Of a stretch of DNA of 17,534 nt, positions 7,392 to 17,534 are shown one piece after another. The stretch is from Lysobacteraceae bacterium (GTDB lineage Bacteria > Pseudomonadota > Gammaproteobacteria > Xanthomonadales > Rhodanobacteraceae). How positions within the stretch are numbered: position 1 is the stretch's first letter; every line of letters begins with the position of its first letter. The notes beneath the pieces were generated by a model. The model worked only from the letters and a program-made list of their open reading frames with translations, had not been told where the DNA came from and searched no databases. The stretch covers positions 1 to 17,534 of the forward strand of contig JAGWZT010000011.1 of the NCBI GenBank assembly GCA_018971925.1. The letters run 5' to 3'. A program made the translations under genes and the position numbers.

Positions 7392-7413
7392 GGCGGCTTT
7401 CCTAAAAGCCGCC
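7392..7413. terminator. Hairpin at the convergent gene ends, possible bidirectional terminator
   Basis: GGCGGCTTT (7392-7400), loop CCTA (7401-7404) and AAAGCCGCC (7405-7413) form a perfect 9-bp stem. It lies between the converging TonB receptor and small membrane protein genes. The stop codon of the membrane protein (TAG on the minus strand, 7404-7402) sits in the loop, so the hairpin's 3' coding arm encodes Gly-Gly-Phe. There is no T-run after either arm, so it is not a textbook intrinsic terminator. It may also act as an RNA 3'-end stabiliser. Confidence 0.45.
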
Positions 7414-7839
7414 GCGCGCGCCGATCACGCCGCAGGCAATCGCTGCCAGCGCCAACGCCAGCAGCACGGCGTGCAGTGCAAGGAACTTGCGCGGGTTCCG
7501 GATGACGCCGAGCTTCGCCGGCAGGCGCAGCGGTTCGGCCACGAACAACATGATCGCGAACAGCACCCACACCAGCAGCATCAGGCCGATCCACCAGGTG
7601 TGCGTGATCGCCCCCGGCAGCAGCGCATACATCCAGAACCCGCTGATGCCCGCCAGCAACACGGCGATGCGCGCCTGATTGGCGAAGCGGCCCTCGAACC
7701 GCTGGATCCACTGGATGCGCTCGTCCGCGGGCAGACGGTTGAACAACGGCAGCAACGACGCGGTCACGGTGAACACGCCGCCGATCCACCACACCACGCT
7801 CAACACGTGGATCGCCAGCAGGATGTTGAACAATGCCAT
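7402..7839 (-). CDS. Small four-helix inner membrane protein (CopD/DUF2269-like)
   Basis: The protein has 145 residues and is almost wholly hydrophobic. Four membrane segments can be drawn at about residues 4-30, 55-77, 80-102 and 118-140. The first contains HVLSVVWWIGG, a His followed by Trp and Gly-Gly that recalls CopD-type and DUF2269-type membrane proteins. His11, His80 and His123 lie in or at the edge of three helices and could bind a metal or heme, which is inference. The start at 7839 is preceded by GAGG about 9 bases upstream. Upstream is an FNR-type site with a fitting -10 element, so this gene probably has its own oxygen-responsive promoter rather than relying on read-through from the AMP nucleosidase gene. 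The specific function is unknown. Confidence 0.7.
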   Translation of the reverse strand: MALFNILLAIHVLSVVWWIGGVFTVTASLLPLFNRLPADERIQWIQRFEGRFANQARIAVLLAGISGFWMYALLPGAITHTWWIGLMLLVWVLFAIMLFVAEPLRLPAKLGVIRNPRKFLALHAVLLALALAAIACGVIGARGGF

Positions 7840-7869
7840 CGCCGCGCGCCTCGTCGCCTGATGCGGTCC

Positions 7870-7911
7870 AGTCTAGGCATCGCAGCGCGGATTCGATTGA
7901 CCCACGTCAAT
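7870..7911 (-). promoter_or_regulatory. FNR/ANR-type box with a class II promoter arrangement
   Basis: ATTGAC-CCAC-GTCAAT at 7896-7911 is a perfect inverted repeat with a 4-base spacer. It fits the FNR-family pattern TTGAY-N4-RTCAA. On the minus strand a -10-like TAGACT lies at 7875-7870. That places a start of transcription near 7862-7863, so the box is centred at about -41.5, the position used by FNR-type activators at class II promoters. The leader would be about 23 bases before the ATG at 7839. The box starts just after the amn stop, so only the small membrane protein gene is served. The match is seen directly; regulation is inference. Confidence 0.6.
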
Positions 7912-7933
7912 GCGACGGCACACGCTGCCTGCG

Positions 7934-8719
7934 CTACTCGGTTTCATCCTCGAAGCGCAGGTGCTTCATGCTGCGCCCGTTGCGGCGCACCAGTTTCAGC
8001 GCCTCGATGCCGATGCGGACGTGGTCTTCGACGTAGCGGGCCTTGACCTCGGCATCGCTTTCGGCGGTCTTGACGCCTTCGGGAATCATCGGCTGGTCGG
8101 ACACCAGCAGCAACGCTCCCGAGGGAATCCGGTTGGCGAAACCGGCCGCGAAGATCGTCGCGGTTTCCATGTCGATCGCCATGCAACGCAGGGTGCGCAG
8201 GTAATCCTTGAAACCCTCGTCGAATTCCCACACGCGACGGTTGGTGGTGAACACCGTTCCGGTCCAGTAATCGTGGCCAAGGTCGCGAATCATCGTGGAC
8301 ACGCCACGCTGCAACTGGAACGCGGGCAGCGCCGGCACCTTGGGCGGCAGGTAGTCGTCGCTGGTGCCTTCGCCACGGATTGCGGCGATGGGCAGGATCA
8401 AATCGCCGAGCTGGTTCTTCTTCTTGAGTCCGCCGCACTTGCCGAGGAACAACACCGATTTCGGCGCCACCGCCGACAGCAGGTCCATCACCGTCGCGGC
8501 GTTCGGGCTGCCCATGCCGAAGTTGATCATGGTCAGGCCGTTGGCCGTCGCGCACGGCATGGGCCGTTCGCGATCGAGAATCGTGGCTCCCGTCAGCGCG
8601 CAGAACGTTTCCAGATAACCGATGAAATTGGTCAGCAGGACATAGCCGCCGAAATCCTCCAGCCGCTGTCCGGTGTAGCGCGGCAGCCAGTCGCGCACGA
8701 TGTCGAGTTTGTCTTTCAT
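7934..8719 (-). CDS. amn: AMP nucleosidase, short AMN-like form
   Basis: The protein has 261 residues. It belongs to the PNP/UDP phosphorylase fold and should hydrolyse AMP to adenine and ribose 5-phosphate in the cytoplasm. Visible motifs include MINFGMGSPNAATVMDLL (phosphate/ribose region), FLGKCGGLKKKNQLGDLILP, RGEGTSDDYLPPKVPAL and the nucleoside-binding AIDMETATIFAAGF with the conserved Met-Glu. The E. coli Amn is about 480 residues with an N-terminal regulatory domain; this protein lacks that domain and matches the short AMN-like group. The ATG at 8719 was chosen because KDKLDIVRDWL starts the family's homology. A GTG at 8737 is an in-frame alternative, and neither has a clear ribosome site. 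It follows a diguanylate cyclase gene by 30 bases (12 if GTG is used), so the two are probably co-transcribed, with possible coupling. Confidence 0.82.
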   Translation of the reverse strand: MKDKLDIVRDWLPRYTGQRLEDFGGYVLLTNFIGYLETFCALTGATILDRERPMPCATANGLTMINFGMGSPNAATVMDLLSAVAPKSVLFLGKCGGLKKKNQLGDLILPIAAIRGEGTSDDYLPPKVPALPAFQLQRGVSTMIRDLGHDYWTGTVFTTNRRVWEFDEGFKDYLRTLRCMAIDMETATIFAAGFANRIPSGALLLVSDQPMIPEGVKTAESDAEVKARYVEDHVRIGIEALKLVRRNGRSMKHLRFEDETE

Positions 8720-8749
8720 GGGCGCGGAGTGTGCCACGCGTGCGGGCTT

Positions 8750-10438
8750 TCAGCGCACCGTAGCCGCGACGAATGCTTCGCGCTGCCACACCGCGACGCG
8801 ATTGCGGCCTTCCGACTTGGCCCGGTATTGCGCCGCATCGGCGTATTCCACCAGGGCAGCGACACTGGCGACGCCCGCATCGCGCACGGCCACGCCGATG
8901 CTCACCGTCAACGCGATCAGGTCGTCGCCTGCCGCGACGCGCAGCGTCGCGGCGCGCGCGACGATGCGCTCGGCAACGCGCACCGCCATCCGTGCGCTGC
9001 CATCCTTGAGCATGATCAGAAACTCTTCGCCGCCATATCGCCCGACGCGATCGGCCTCGCCGAGTTCCGCGCGGATCGCCTCGACGACCGCGGCGAGGCA
9101 CGCATCGCCGGCGGCATGGCCGCGGCTGTCGTTGATCTGCTTGAAGCGGTCGATGTCGAGGAACAGCACTGCGAGGGGCTCCGGACCGGCCATCGTGGCC
9201 TGCCATGCATTGCGCAGGCGTTCCATGATGGCGCGGCGGTTGAACACGCCGGTGAGCGGATCGAACTGCGCCATGTGCGTGGCTGCATCGCGCTCGCGCC
9301 GCACCTGCAGCGTGCGGTCGGCCAGCCCCACCGTGATGATGACCGCGGCATAAGCCATGCTGCCCGGGAATCCGTACTCCAGCCATGCCGGCAGCGGCAG
9401 CCCGGCGATCAACTGCACCACCCGCGCCATGGTCAGCGCCAGCAGCGGCACCCACGAAAGAAGGAAGAACCCCGCCTGCCGGTTGCCGCGCCGCCATGCC
9501 AGCCAACTCGATGCCAGCGCAAGGAAAGTGCTCATGACCAGCAGCAGGTTGACCGTGTTCGGCAGCCACACGTCGGGCCGCAAGGGCGGCAGCCACACGA
9601 TCAACGCGAGCGCGAGGAACGGCCAGCGCAACGCGGCAAGCCACTTCGCCAGGCGCGGGGTGTAACGGCGAAGATCCGCGAATGCCAGGATGAACCAGAT
9701 CGAGAACGCCGCCGCCAACGCGGCCATGCACTGTCCGGGGTGGTAGCCCAGCGGACTGAGCAGCGCCGCGCCCGGCAGCGCGAACAGTTCGCCCGACGCG
9801 GTCATGCCGTACACCACCTGGGCGCCGACATAGATGATGAAATACACGAACATCCGGTCGCGCAACACCACCCAGAAACACAGGATCACCAGCACCATCG
9901 AAAACTGCACGCTGGTGAAAAACGTGCTGACGCGGATGTGTTGCAGGTCGCCTGCGCGATAGCCCGCAAGGTCGGTGATGGCAACGCGGATCGGCTGGGT
10001 CTGGCCGGGATCACCCAGCCCCAGGTAGATCGGCTGGGTGGCGCGCAGGCCGGCGGGCAGCGCATAGACCACCGAGTCGTGCGAGAAGGTGGGGTCGAGT
10101 GTTGCGTCGAACACGGTATCGCTGCGCGGGCGGTAATCCGGCGGCAGATACGCCGTCACCCGTGCCCGCACGTTGCCGTGGACCGACAGCAGTGGCCGAC
10201 TCGCCGCGCGCCAATCCTCGGCCAGGCGCAGTTCGTACCAGGCGGTCCGGGTGTGCGGCGCATGCAACCACGCCCGCAGCGCGACGCTCGACGCTCCGCT
10301 TGCGGATGCCGCGACGTGTCCCGCCGCCAGCACCGGCGCGGATGGCAATGGCGTGACCCGCACGGCAGCGTCGCCCGCCCACGCGGCGCACGGCATGCAC
10401 AGAAACAACATTCCCTTCTGAAACCAACGCCAGCCCAT
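8750..10438 (-). CDS. Membrane diguanylate cyclase: signal peptide, 7TMR-DISM sensor, GGDEF domain
   Basis: The protein has 562 residues. A signal peptide (KGMLFLCMPCAAWA, cut near residue 21) leads into a periplasmic beta-rich domain (about 25-175) of the 7TMR-DISMED2 type. About seven membrane helices follow (roughly 185-380), as in 7TMR-DISM receptors. The C-terminal GGDEF domain starts at DPLTGVFNRR. It has the metal/GTP-binding DIDRFKQIND (428-437) and an intact active-site loop RYGGEEF (GGEEF at 469-473), so it should make cyclic di-GMP. The inhibitory I-site (RxxD, normally just before the loop) reads GEAD, with Gly replacing Arg, so classical product inhibition is probably lost. The ATG at 10438 is preceded by GAGGT 9 bases upstream. 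The gene is divergent from maeB and is followed closely by the AMP nucleosidase gene. The sensed ligand is unknown. Confidence 0.88.
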   Translation of the reverse strand: MGWRWFQKGMLFLCMPCAAWAGDAAVRVTPLPSAPVLAAGHVAASASGASSVALRAWLHAPHTRTAWYELRLAEDWRAASRPLLSVHGNVRARVTAYLPPDYRPRSDTVFDATLDPTFSHDSVVYALPAGLRATQPIYLGLGDPGQTQPIRVAITDLAGYRAGDLQHIRVSTFFTSVQFSMVLVILCFWVVLRDRMFVYFIIYVGAQVVYGMTASGELFALPGAALLSPLGYHPGQCMAALAAAFSIWFILAFADLRRYTPRLAKWLAALRWPFLALALIVWLPPLRPDVWLPNTVNLLLVMSTFLALASSWLAWRRGNRQAGFFLLSWVPLLALTMARVVQLIAGLPLPAWLEYGFPGSMAYAAVIITVGLADRTLQVRRERDAATHMAQFDPLTGVFNRRAIMERLRNAWQATMAGPEPLAVLFLDIDRFKQINDSRGHAAGDACLAAVVEAIRAELGEADRVGRYGGEEFLIMLKDGSARMAVRVAERIVARAATLRVAAGDDLIALTVSIGVAVRDAGVASVAALVEYADAAQYRAKSEGRNRVAVWQREAFVAATVR

Positions 10439-10583
10439 CCCCGCATGACCTCGCGTACGGCAACTTTCGGGCGGACTCTACCCGGTTTTTGCGGGCGGGA
10501 TACAAGCCGGAAATCGCGAAAACACGGCAGGCGAAGTGTTAGGATGAAAGGTCCGAATTCAGCAACTCCTGCGCCCGGTCGCC
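10439..10583. promoter_or_regulatory. Divergent control region between the diguanylate cyclase and maeB
   Basis: These 145 bases must hold the promoters of both genes. On the minus strand a weak pair TTGTAT (10505-10500) and TAGAGT (10480-10475) with a 19-base spacer could serve the cyclase. On the plus strand TAGGAT at 10540-10545 could be a -10 element for maeB, but no matching -35 is visible. I saw no PdhR-like palindrome and no FNR-type box here. Confidence 0.3.
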
Positions 10584-12973
<2,390 letters not shown>

Positions 12974-12977
<4 letters not shown>

Positions 12978-15694
12978 ACGCACTCGCCCAATCCTTCCTC
13001 GACCAGGACCCCGATCCGCGCGAGACCCGCGAGTGGATCGAATCGATCGAGGCCGTGATCGGTGCCGAAGGCACCGGGCGCGCGCACCAGATCCTCGAAC
13101 GGCTGGTGGACGAAACCCGCCGCGCGGGCGGCCACCTGCCCTTCGCGCCCACCACCGAATACATCAACACCATCCCGCCGCAACTGGAAGCCAAGTCACC
13201 CGGCGACGCGGGGATGGAGTGGCGCATCCGCTGCATGATCCGCTGGAACGCGATGGCGATGGTGGTGCGCGCCAACCGCAAGCCGGGTTCGCTGGGCGGA
13301 CATATCGCCAGCTTCGCGTCGTCGGCCACGCTGTACGACGTGGGCTTCAATCACTTCTGGCGCGCGCCGTCCGCGGACCACCCGGGCGACCTGATCTGCT
13401 ACCAGGGCCACTCCAGCCCCGGCCTGTACGCGCGTTCGTTCCTGGAAGGCCACATCAGCGCGGAGCAACTGGACAACTACCGCATGGAGGCGGTGAATCC
13501 GCGCGGCACGGCGTTGTCGTCGTATCCGCACCCGTGGCTGATGCCGCGTTACTGGCAGGTGCCGACCGTGTCGATGGGGCTCGGCCCCATCCAGGCGATC
13601 TACCAGGCGCAGTTCATGAAATACCTGGAAGCGCGCAGCCTGATGCCGAAGTCCGACCGCAAGGTGTGGTGCTTCCTCGGCGACGGCGAGTGCGACGAAC
13701 CCGAATCGCTCGGCGCGATTTCGGTCGCCGGCCGCGAGGGCCTCGACAACCTGGTCTTCGTCATCAACTGCAACCTGCAGCGCCTCGACGGTCCGGTGCG
13801 CGGCAACGGCAAGATCATCCAGGAACTCGAGGGCGTGTTCCGCGGCGCCGGCTGGAACGTGATCAAGCTGGTCTGGGGCAGCTACTGGGATCCGCTTCTC
13901 GCGCGCGACAAGGACGGCGTGCTGCGCAAGTTGATGATGGAAACCCTGGACGGCGAATACCAGGCCTGCAAGGCGCTGGGCGGTGCCTACACGCGCGAAC
14001 ACTTCTTCGGCAAATATCCCGAAACCGCGGCGATGGTGGCCAACCTGTCCGACGACGACATCTGGCGCCTCAATCGCGGCGGCCACGACCCGCACAAGGT
14101 GTACGCGGCGTATCACGCGGCGGTGCACACCGAAGGCATGCCCACGGTGATCCTGGCGAAGACCGTCAAGGGTTACGGCATGGGCGCGGCCGGCGAGTCG
14201 ATGAACATCGCGCACCAGGCCAAGAAGATGCACGGCGACGCGATCAGGCTGTTCCGCGACCGCTTCCAGATTCCGATCAGCGACAAGCAACTGGAAGGCG
14301 AGGAACTGGAATCGGTGCCCTACTACCACCCCGGCAAGGATTCGCCGGAGGTGCAGTACATGCTGGAACGCCGCAAGCAGCTCGGCGGATTCCTGCCGCA
14401 TCGCCGTGACAAGGCCAGCAAGTCGTTTGCGGTTCCCGGCCTCGATGCGTTCGATGCCATCACCAAGGGCACCGGCGAGCGTGAAATCTCCACCACCATG
14501 GCGATCGTGCGCGGCATGAACCTGCTGCTGCGCGACAAGGAACTCGCGCCGCACGTGGTGCCGATCGTGGTCGATGAAGCGCGCACCTTCGGCATGGAAG
14601 GCATGTTCCGGCAGATCGGCATCTACGCGCCGGGCGGCCAGAAGTACAAGCCGCAGGATTCCAACCAGTTGCTGTACTACCGCGAAGCGGAAGACGGCCA
14701 GGTGTTGCAGGAAGGCATCTCGGAAGCCGGCGGCGTGTCCGCATGGATCGCGGCGGCGACCAGCTATTCGGTGTCCGACCAGCCGATGCTGCCGTTCTAC
14801 ATTTTCTATTCGTGCTTCGGTTTCCGCCGTATCGGCGATTTGATCTGGGCCGCCGGCGACCAGCGCGCGCGCGGTTTCCTGCTGGGCGCGACCGCGGGCC
14901 GCAGCTTCGCGGGCGAAGGCCTGCAGCACGCCGACGGCGATTCGATGCTGGTGGCCGCCACCGTGCCGAACTGCAAATCCTACGATCCGACCTTCTCGTA
15001 TGAGGTCGCGGTGATCATGCAGGACGGTATCCGCCGCATGCTGCACGAGCAGGAAGACGTCTTCTATTACGTCACCGCGATGAACGAGAACTACACGCAC
15101 CCCGACATGCCGAAGGGTTGCGAGGAAGGCATCATCAAGGGGATGTACCTGTACCAGGAAGCGGACAAGCCGAAGGGCAAGTCCAAGACGCCACGCGTGC
15201 AACTGCTGGCGTGCGGCGTGGTACTGCGCGAAGCGCTGAAGGCCGCGGAACTGCTGGACAAGGAATTCGGCGTGAAGGCCGACGTGTGGTCGTGCCCGAG
15301 TTTCACCGAATTGTCACGCGACGGCTTCGACGCCGAGCGCTGGAACCGCCTGCACCCGAACCCGAAGGAACAGCGCAAGGCGTACGTCACGGAGTGCCTG
15401 GACAAGCACGAGGGTCCGGTCATCGCCGCGACCGATTACGTGCGCGCACTGGCCGACCAGGTTCGCGCGTTCGTTCCGCACGGCCGGCGTTTCACCGTGC
15501 TGGGCACCGACGGCTACGGCCGCAGCGATACCCGCGCGCACCTGCTCGACTTCTTCGAGGTCAACGCGCACTGGATTGCGCACGCGGCGATCGCCGCACT
15601 GGCCGACGACGGCGTGATGAACGCGCAGGACGTCGAACGCGCGATCAAGACCTGGGGCCTCGACCCGCACAAGCCGAACCCGATCGTGGTGTGA
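12974..15694 (+). CDS. aceE: Pyruvate dehydrogenase E1 component, homodimeric type
   Basis: The protein has 906 residues, close to the usual 885-900. It is the thiamine-diphosphate-dependent E1 subunit that decarboxylates pyruvate and acetylates the lipoyl groups of E2 in the cytoplasmic pyruvate dehydrogenase complex. The thiamine-diphosphate motif is intact: GDGECDEPES at 236 and NCN at 265-267. Other family landmarks are GGHIASFASSATLYDVGFNHFW and YQGHSSPGLYARSFLEG (active-site His residues), RGGHDPHKVYAAYHAA, and the mobile loop YGMGAAGESMNIAHQAKKM with its conserved His. The C-terminal third contains VLGTDGYGRSDTRAHLLDFFEV, typical of the family. It is the second gene of a pair with maeB. 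Neither aceF nor lpd follows; the next gene is a peptidase after 259 bases, so E2 and E3 must be encoded elsewhere. Confidence 0.96.
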
Positions 15695-15773
15695 GTGGGG
15701 ACCAGCGCGCGGCCACCAGCCCTCGCCGGGTAGCCGCACGCCGATCCCGCAACGCTTCCACGAACCGCGTAGG

Positions 15774-15790
15774 CCCGGACGAACCGGGCG
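15774..15790. repeat. Short palindrome downstream of aceE, REP-like or weak terminator
   Basis: GCCCGG (15774-15779), loop ACGAA and CCGGGC (15785-15790) form a perfect 6-bp stem. It is preceded by GTAG in the manner of REP-type extragenic palindromes (GTAGGCCCGG...). A run of four T follows 8 bases after the stem (15799-15802). It lies 80 bases after the aceE stop, so it could end the maeB-aceE transcript or be a repetitive extragenic palindrome. The short stem and displaced T-run make it a weak terminator candidate. Confidence 0.35.
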
Positions 15791-15845
15791 GATGTCATTT
15801 TCCGCGCGTGCTTCGATGCGCGCATGTGCATGTGGTAACGGACCC

Positions 15846-15867
15846 GCGGGTGACATCCGTCACCCGC
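15846..15867. promoter_or_regulatory. Perfect 9-bp inverted repeat upstream of the M28 peptidase, operator candidate
   Basis: GCGGGTGAC (15846-15854), spacer ATCC and GTCACCCGC (15859-15867) are exact reverse complements. The site lies about 90-110 bases before the peptidase ATG. A possible -10 element (TACACT, 15914-15919) puts its centre near -70. The arms contain CGGGTGAC, the same 8-mer repeated upstream of the sulfotransferase at 1226 and 1249. The repeat is seen; its use as an operator is inference. Confidence 0.45.
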
Positions 15868-15896
15868 ATGCGCACCGGTACCCATGGCGCATGCGC
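15866..15896 (+). repeat. Direct repeat GCATGCGC, 23 bases apart, upstream of the M28 peptidase
   Basis: GCATGCGC occurs at 15866-15873 and 15889-15896, a 23-base period (about two helical turns). Because GCGC and GCATGC are self-complementary, the copies also form an inverted pair (15866-15873 with 15887-15894). The second copy covers the place where a -35 element would be expected for the TACACT at 15914. No good -35 match is present, which would suit an activator-dependent promoter. This is inference from layout. Confidence 0.35.
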
Positions 15897-15953
15897 CGAT
15901 TTGCGGCAGGGCGTACACTCGCGGATTGTTCGTCCTCAGAGAGGGGTTTTGCC

Positions 15954-17534
15954 ATGCGTCGCCGCATCCTGTTCGCCGTCACCGCCGGTCTGTGCATCGC
16001 CACCGCCGCGCAAGCCGCGCCCGCGGAAAACGTTGCGGGCAACTCGCAACCGTTCTCGACCGCGATCACCGCGCAAGGTTTTCGCGCTTACGACAAGGCG
16101 ATTTCCTCCGATTACATGGATGGCCGCAAGCCGGGAACCGCGGGTGCCGAACACGCGACCGCATGGATCGTGGAGCAGTTCAAGAAGCTCGGCCTGCAGC
16201 CCGGCAACCACGGCTCGTGGTTCCAGAAGGTGCCCACGGTTTCGACCGCGCTGGAAAACCCCGACCAGGTCAAGCTGATCGTCAGCGAAGGCGACGGCAC
16301 CCAGACCTTCGACTTCGGCAAGGATCTGGTCGCATCGACCTTGCAGGCGAAACCCCAGGTCACGATCAAGGACTCCGACATCGTGTTCGTCGGCTACGGC
16401 GTGGACGCGCCCGAATGGAACTGGAACGACTACAAGTCGTCTGACGGCGGGAACCTCGACGTCAAGGGCAAGACGGTCATCGTGCTGGTCAACGATCCGG
16501 GCTTCGGTGACAACGACCCGAGCCTGTTCAAGGGCAAGGCCATGACCTACTACGGCCGCTGGACCTACAAGTACGAGGAAGCCGCGCGCCAGGGCGCGGC
16601 GATGTGCCTGATCGTGCACACGTCCAACGACGCGGCGGGCTATCCGTGGTCGGTGGTGATGAACAGTTGGGGCGGGCCGCAACTCGCGCTGCCGCAAAGC
16701 GAAGACCCGGCGCCGCGCCTGCCGGTCGCGGGCTGGCTGACCCGCGACGCCGCGCAACGCCTGTTCGCCAAGGCCGGCCTCGACTTCGACAAGCTGGCGG
16801 CGGCCGCCGACCATCGCGGCTTCAAGCCGGTGCCGCTGAAGGCGACCGCGTCGATCACGCTGGACAGCAAGATCGGCCACGGTTCGGCCAACAACGTGCT
16901 CGGCATGATCGAGGGCACCACACATCCCGACCAGGTGGTCGTGTATTCCGCGCACTGGGATCACCTCGGCGAGGACGACAGCCTGAAGGGCGACAAGATC
17001 TTCAACGGCGCGATCGACAACGGCACCGGCATTTCGGCACTGCTTGAAATCGCCAAGGCATTCAAGGCGCAGAAGCCCGCGCCGAAGCGCAGCGTGCTGT
17101 TCGCTGCCGTGACACTGGAGGAATCCAACCTGCTCGGGTCGCTCTACTACACCAAACACCCGGTGTTCCCGATCGACAAGACCGTCGCCGACATCAACAT
17201 GGACGCGATGGACGTGATCGGCCCCACCCGCAATCTCCAGATCATCGGCAGCGGCCAGTCGCAACTGGAAGACATGCTGAAGGCCGTTTTGAAGAAACAG
17301 GGCCGCTACGCCAGTCCCGATGCGACGCCGCAGAACGGCTTCTACTTCCGTTCCGATCATTTCAGTTTCGCCAAGGCCGGCGTGCCCGCGCTGATGACCC
17401 AGACCGGCGACGACATGGTGCATGGCGGCACCGCCGCGGGCCGCAAGGCACTCGACGACTACACCGCGCACCGCTACCACACGCCCTACGACAACTTCGA
17501 TCCCAAGTGGGATTTCTCGGGCGTCGCCGAGGAC
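15954..17534 (+). CDS. Secreted zinc aminopeptidase, M28 family, with PA-like insert (C-terminus cut by window end)
   Basis: The frame is open from ATG 15954 to the last base, giving 527 residues; probably only a short C-terminal piece is missing. The signal peptide (MRRRILFAVTAGLCIATAAQA, cut near residue 21) points to the periplasm or exterior. A PA-like region lies at about residues 140-270 (DIVFVGYGVDAPEWNWNDY; KGKTVIVLVNDPGF). The catalytic M28 domain has all expected zinc ligands and catalytic acids: His334 and Asp336 in AHWDHLG, Asp355 in GAIDNGTG, Glu389-Glu390 in TLEESNLLGS, Asp417 in INMDAMD and His509 in YHTPYDN. It should release N-terminal amino acids from peptides. The start is supported by GAGAGGGG about 7 bases upstream. 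It stands alone after aceE with its own repeat-rich control region. Confidence 0.92.
   Translation, partial: MRRRILFAVTAGLCIATAAQAAPAENVAGNSQPFSTAITAQGFRAYDKAISSDYMDGRKPGTAGAEHATAWIVEQFKKLGLQPGNHGSWFQKVPTVSTALENPDQVKLIVSEGDGTQTFDFGKDLVASTLQAKPQVTIKDSDIVFVGYGVDAPEWNWNDYKSSDGGNLDVKGKTVIVLVNDPGFGDNDPSLFKGKAMTYYGRWTYKYEEAARQGAAMCLIVHTSNDAAGYPWSVVMNSWGGPQLALPQSEDPAPRLPVAGWLTRDAAQRLFAKAGLDFDKLAAAADHRGFKPVPLKATASITLDSKIGHGSANNVLGMIEGTTHPDQVVVYSAHWDHLGEDDSLKGDKIFNGAIDNGTGISALLEIAKAFKAQKPAPKRSVLFAAVTLEESNLLGSLYYTKHPVFPIDKTVADINMDAMDVIGPTRNLQIIGSGQSQLEDMLKAVLKKQGRYASPDATPQNGFYFRSDHFSFAKAGVPALMTQTGDDMVHGGTAAGRKALDDYTAHRYHTPYDNFDPKWDFSGVAED

Noticed and set aside
15936..17480. A 514-codon open frame on the minus strand opposite the M28 peptidase
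   Set aside because: It is an antisense shadow; the plus strand has a signal peptide and all M28 zinc ligands.

Overview
The window looks like chromosomal DNA from a GC-rich gammaproteobacterium of the Xanthomonadales, most likely Rhodanobacteraceae or Xanthomonadaceae. Support comes from the GC-rich codon use throughout, a homodimeric (gammaproteobacterial-type) pyruvate dehydrogenase E1, a hybrid malic enzyme, a large secreted BNR-repeat protein beside a TonB-dependent receptor, a secreted M28 peptidase, and an autotransporter with an extended signal peptide. The family assignment is inference from gene content; no marker gene is present to settle it. I saw no transposase, phage gene, CRISPR array, tRNA or rRNA.

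Layout. (1) 1-1181, minus strand: a GTG-start sulfotransferase followed 67 bases later by the first 101 codons of a type V autotransporter, which leaves the window at base 1. (2) 1182-1785: about 600 bases without a recognisable gene, with a cluster of TGAC half-sites at the sulfotransferase end. (3) 1786-7373: a secreted protein with eleven Asp-box repeats (minus) divergent from a FecA-like TonB-dependent receptor (plus), sharing a 185-base control region that holds a perfect 9-bp inverted repeat. (4) 7402-10438, minus strand: a membrane-bound diguanylate cyclase, a short AMP nucleosidase, then a small four-helix membrane protein that has its own FNR/ANR-type promoter. (5) 10584-15694, plus strand: malic enzyme-phosphotransacetylase hybrid (maeB) overlapping aceE by the sequence ATGA. 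(6) 15954 to the end, plus strand: a secreted zinc M28 peptidase missing only its C-terminus, preceded by a control region rich in short palindromes and direct repeats.

How the genes work together. maeB and aceE form a translationally coupled pair that would take malate to pyruvate and on towards acetyl-CoA; aceF and lpd are not here. Three loci (autotransporter, BNR protein plus receptor, M28 peptidase) serve the cell surface or periplasm and fit a scavenging lifestyle. The cyclase-AMP nucleosidase pair is probably co-transcribed, although a functional link is not obvious.

No clearly novel defence or biosynthetic system is visible. The best leads are the sulfotransferase-autotransporter pair, the well-formed class II FNR-type promoter, an 8-base motif (CGGGTGAC) shared between two distant control regions, and the basic tail of the malic enzyme in which the aceE ribosome binding site is embedded.
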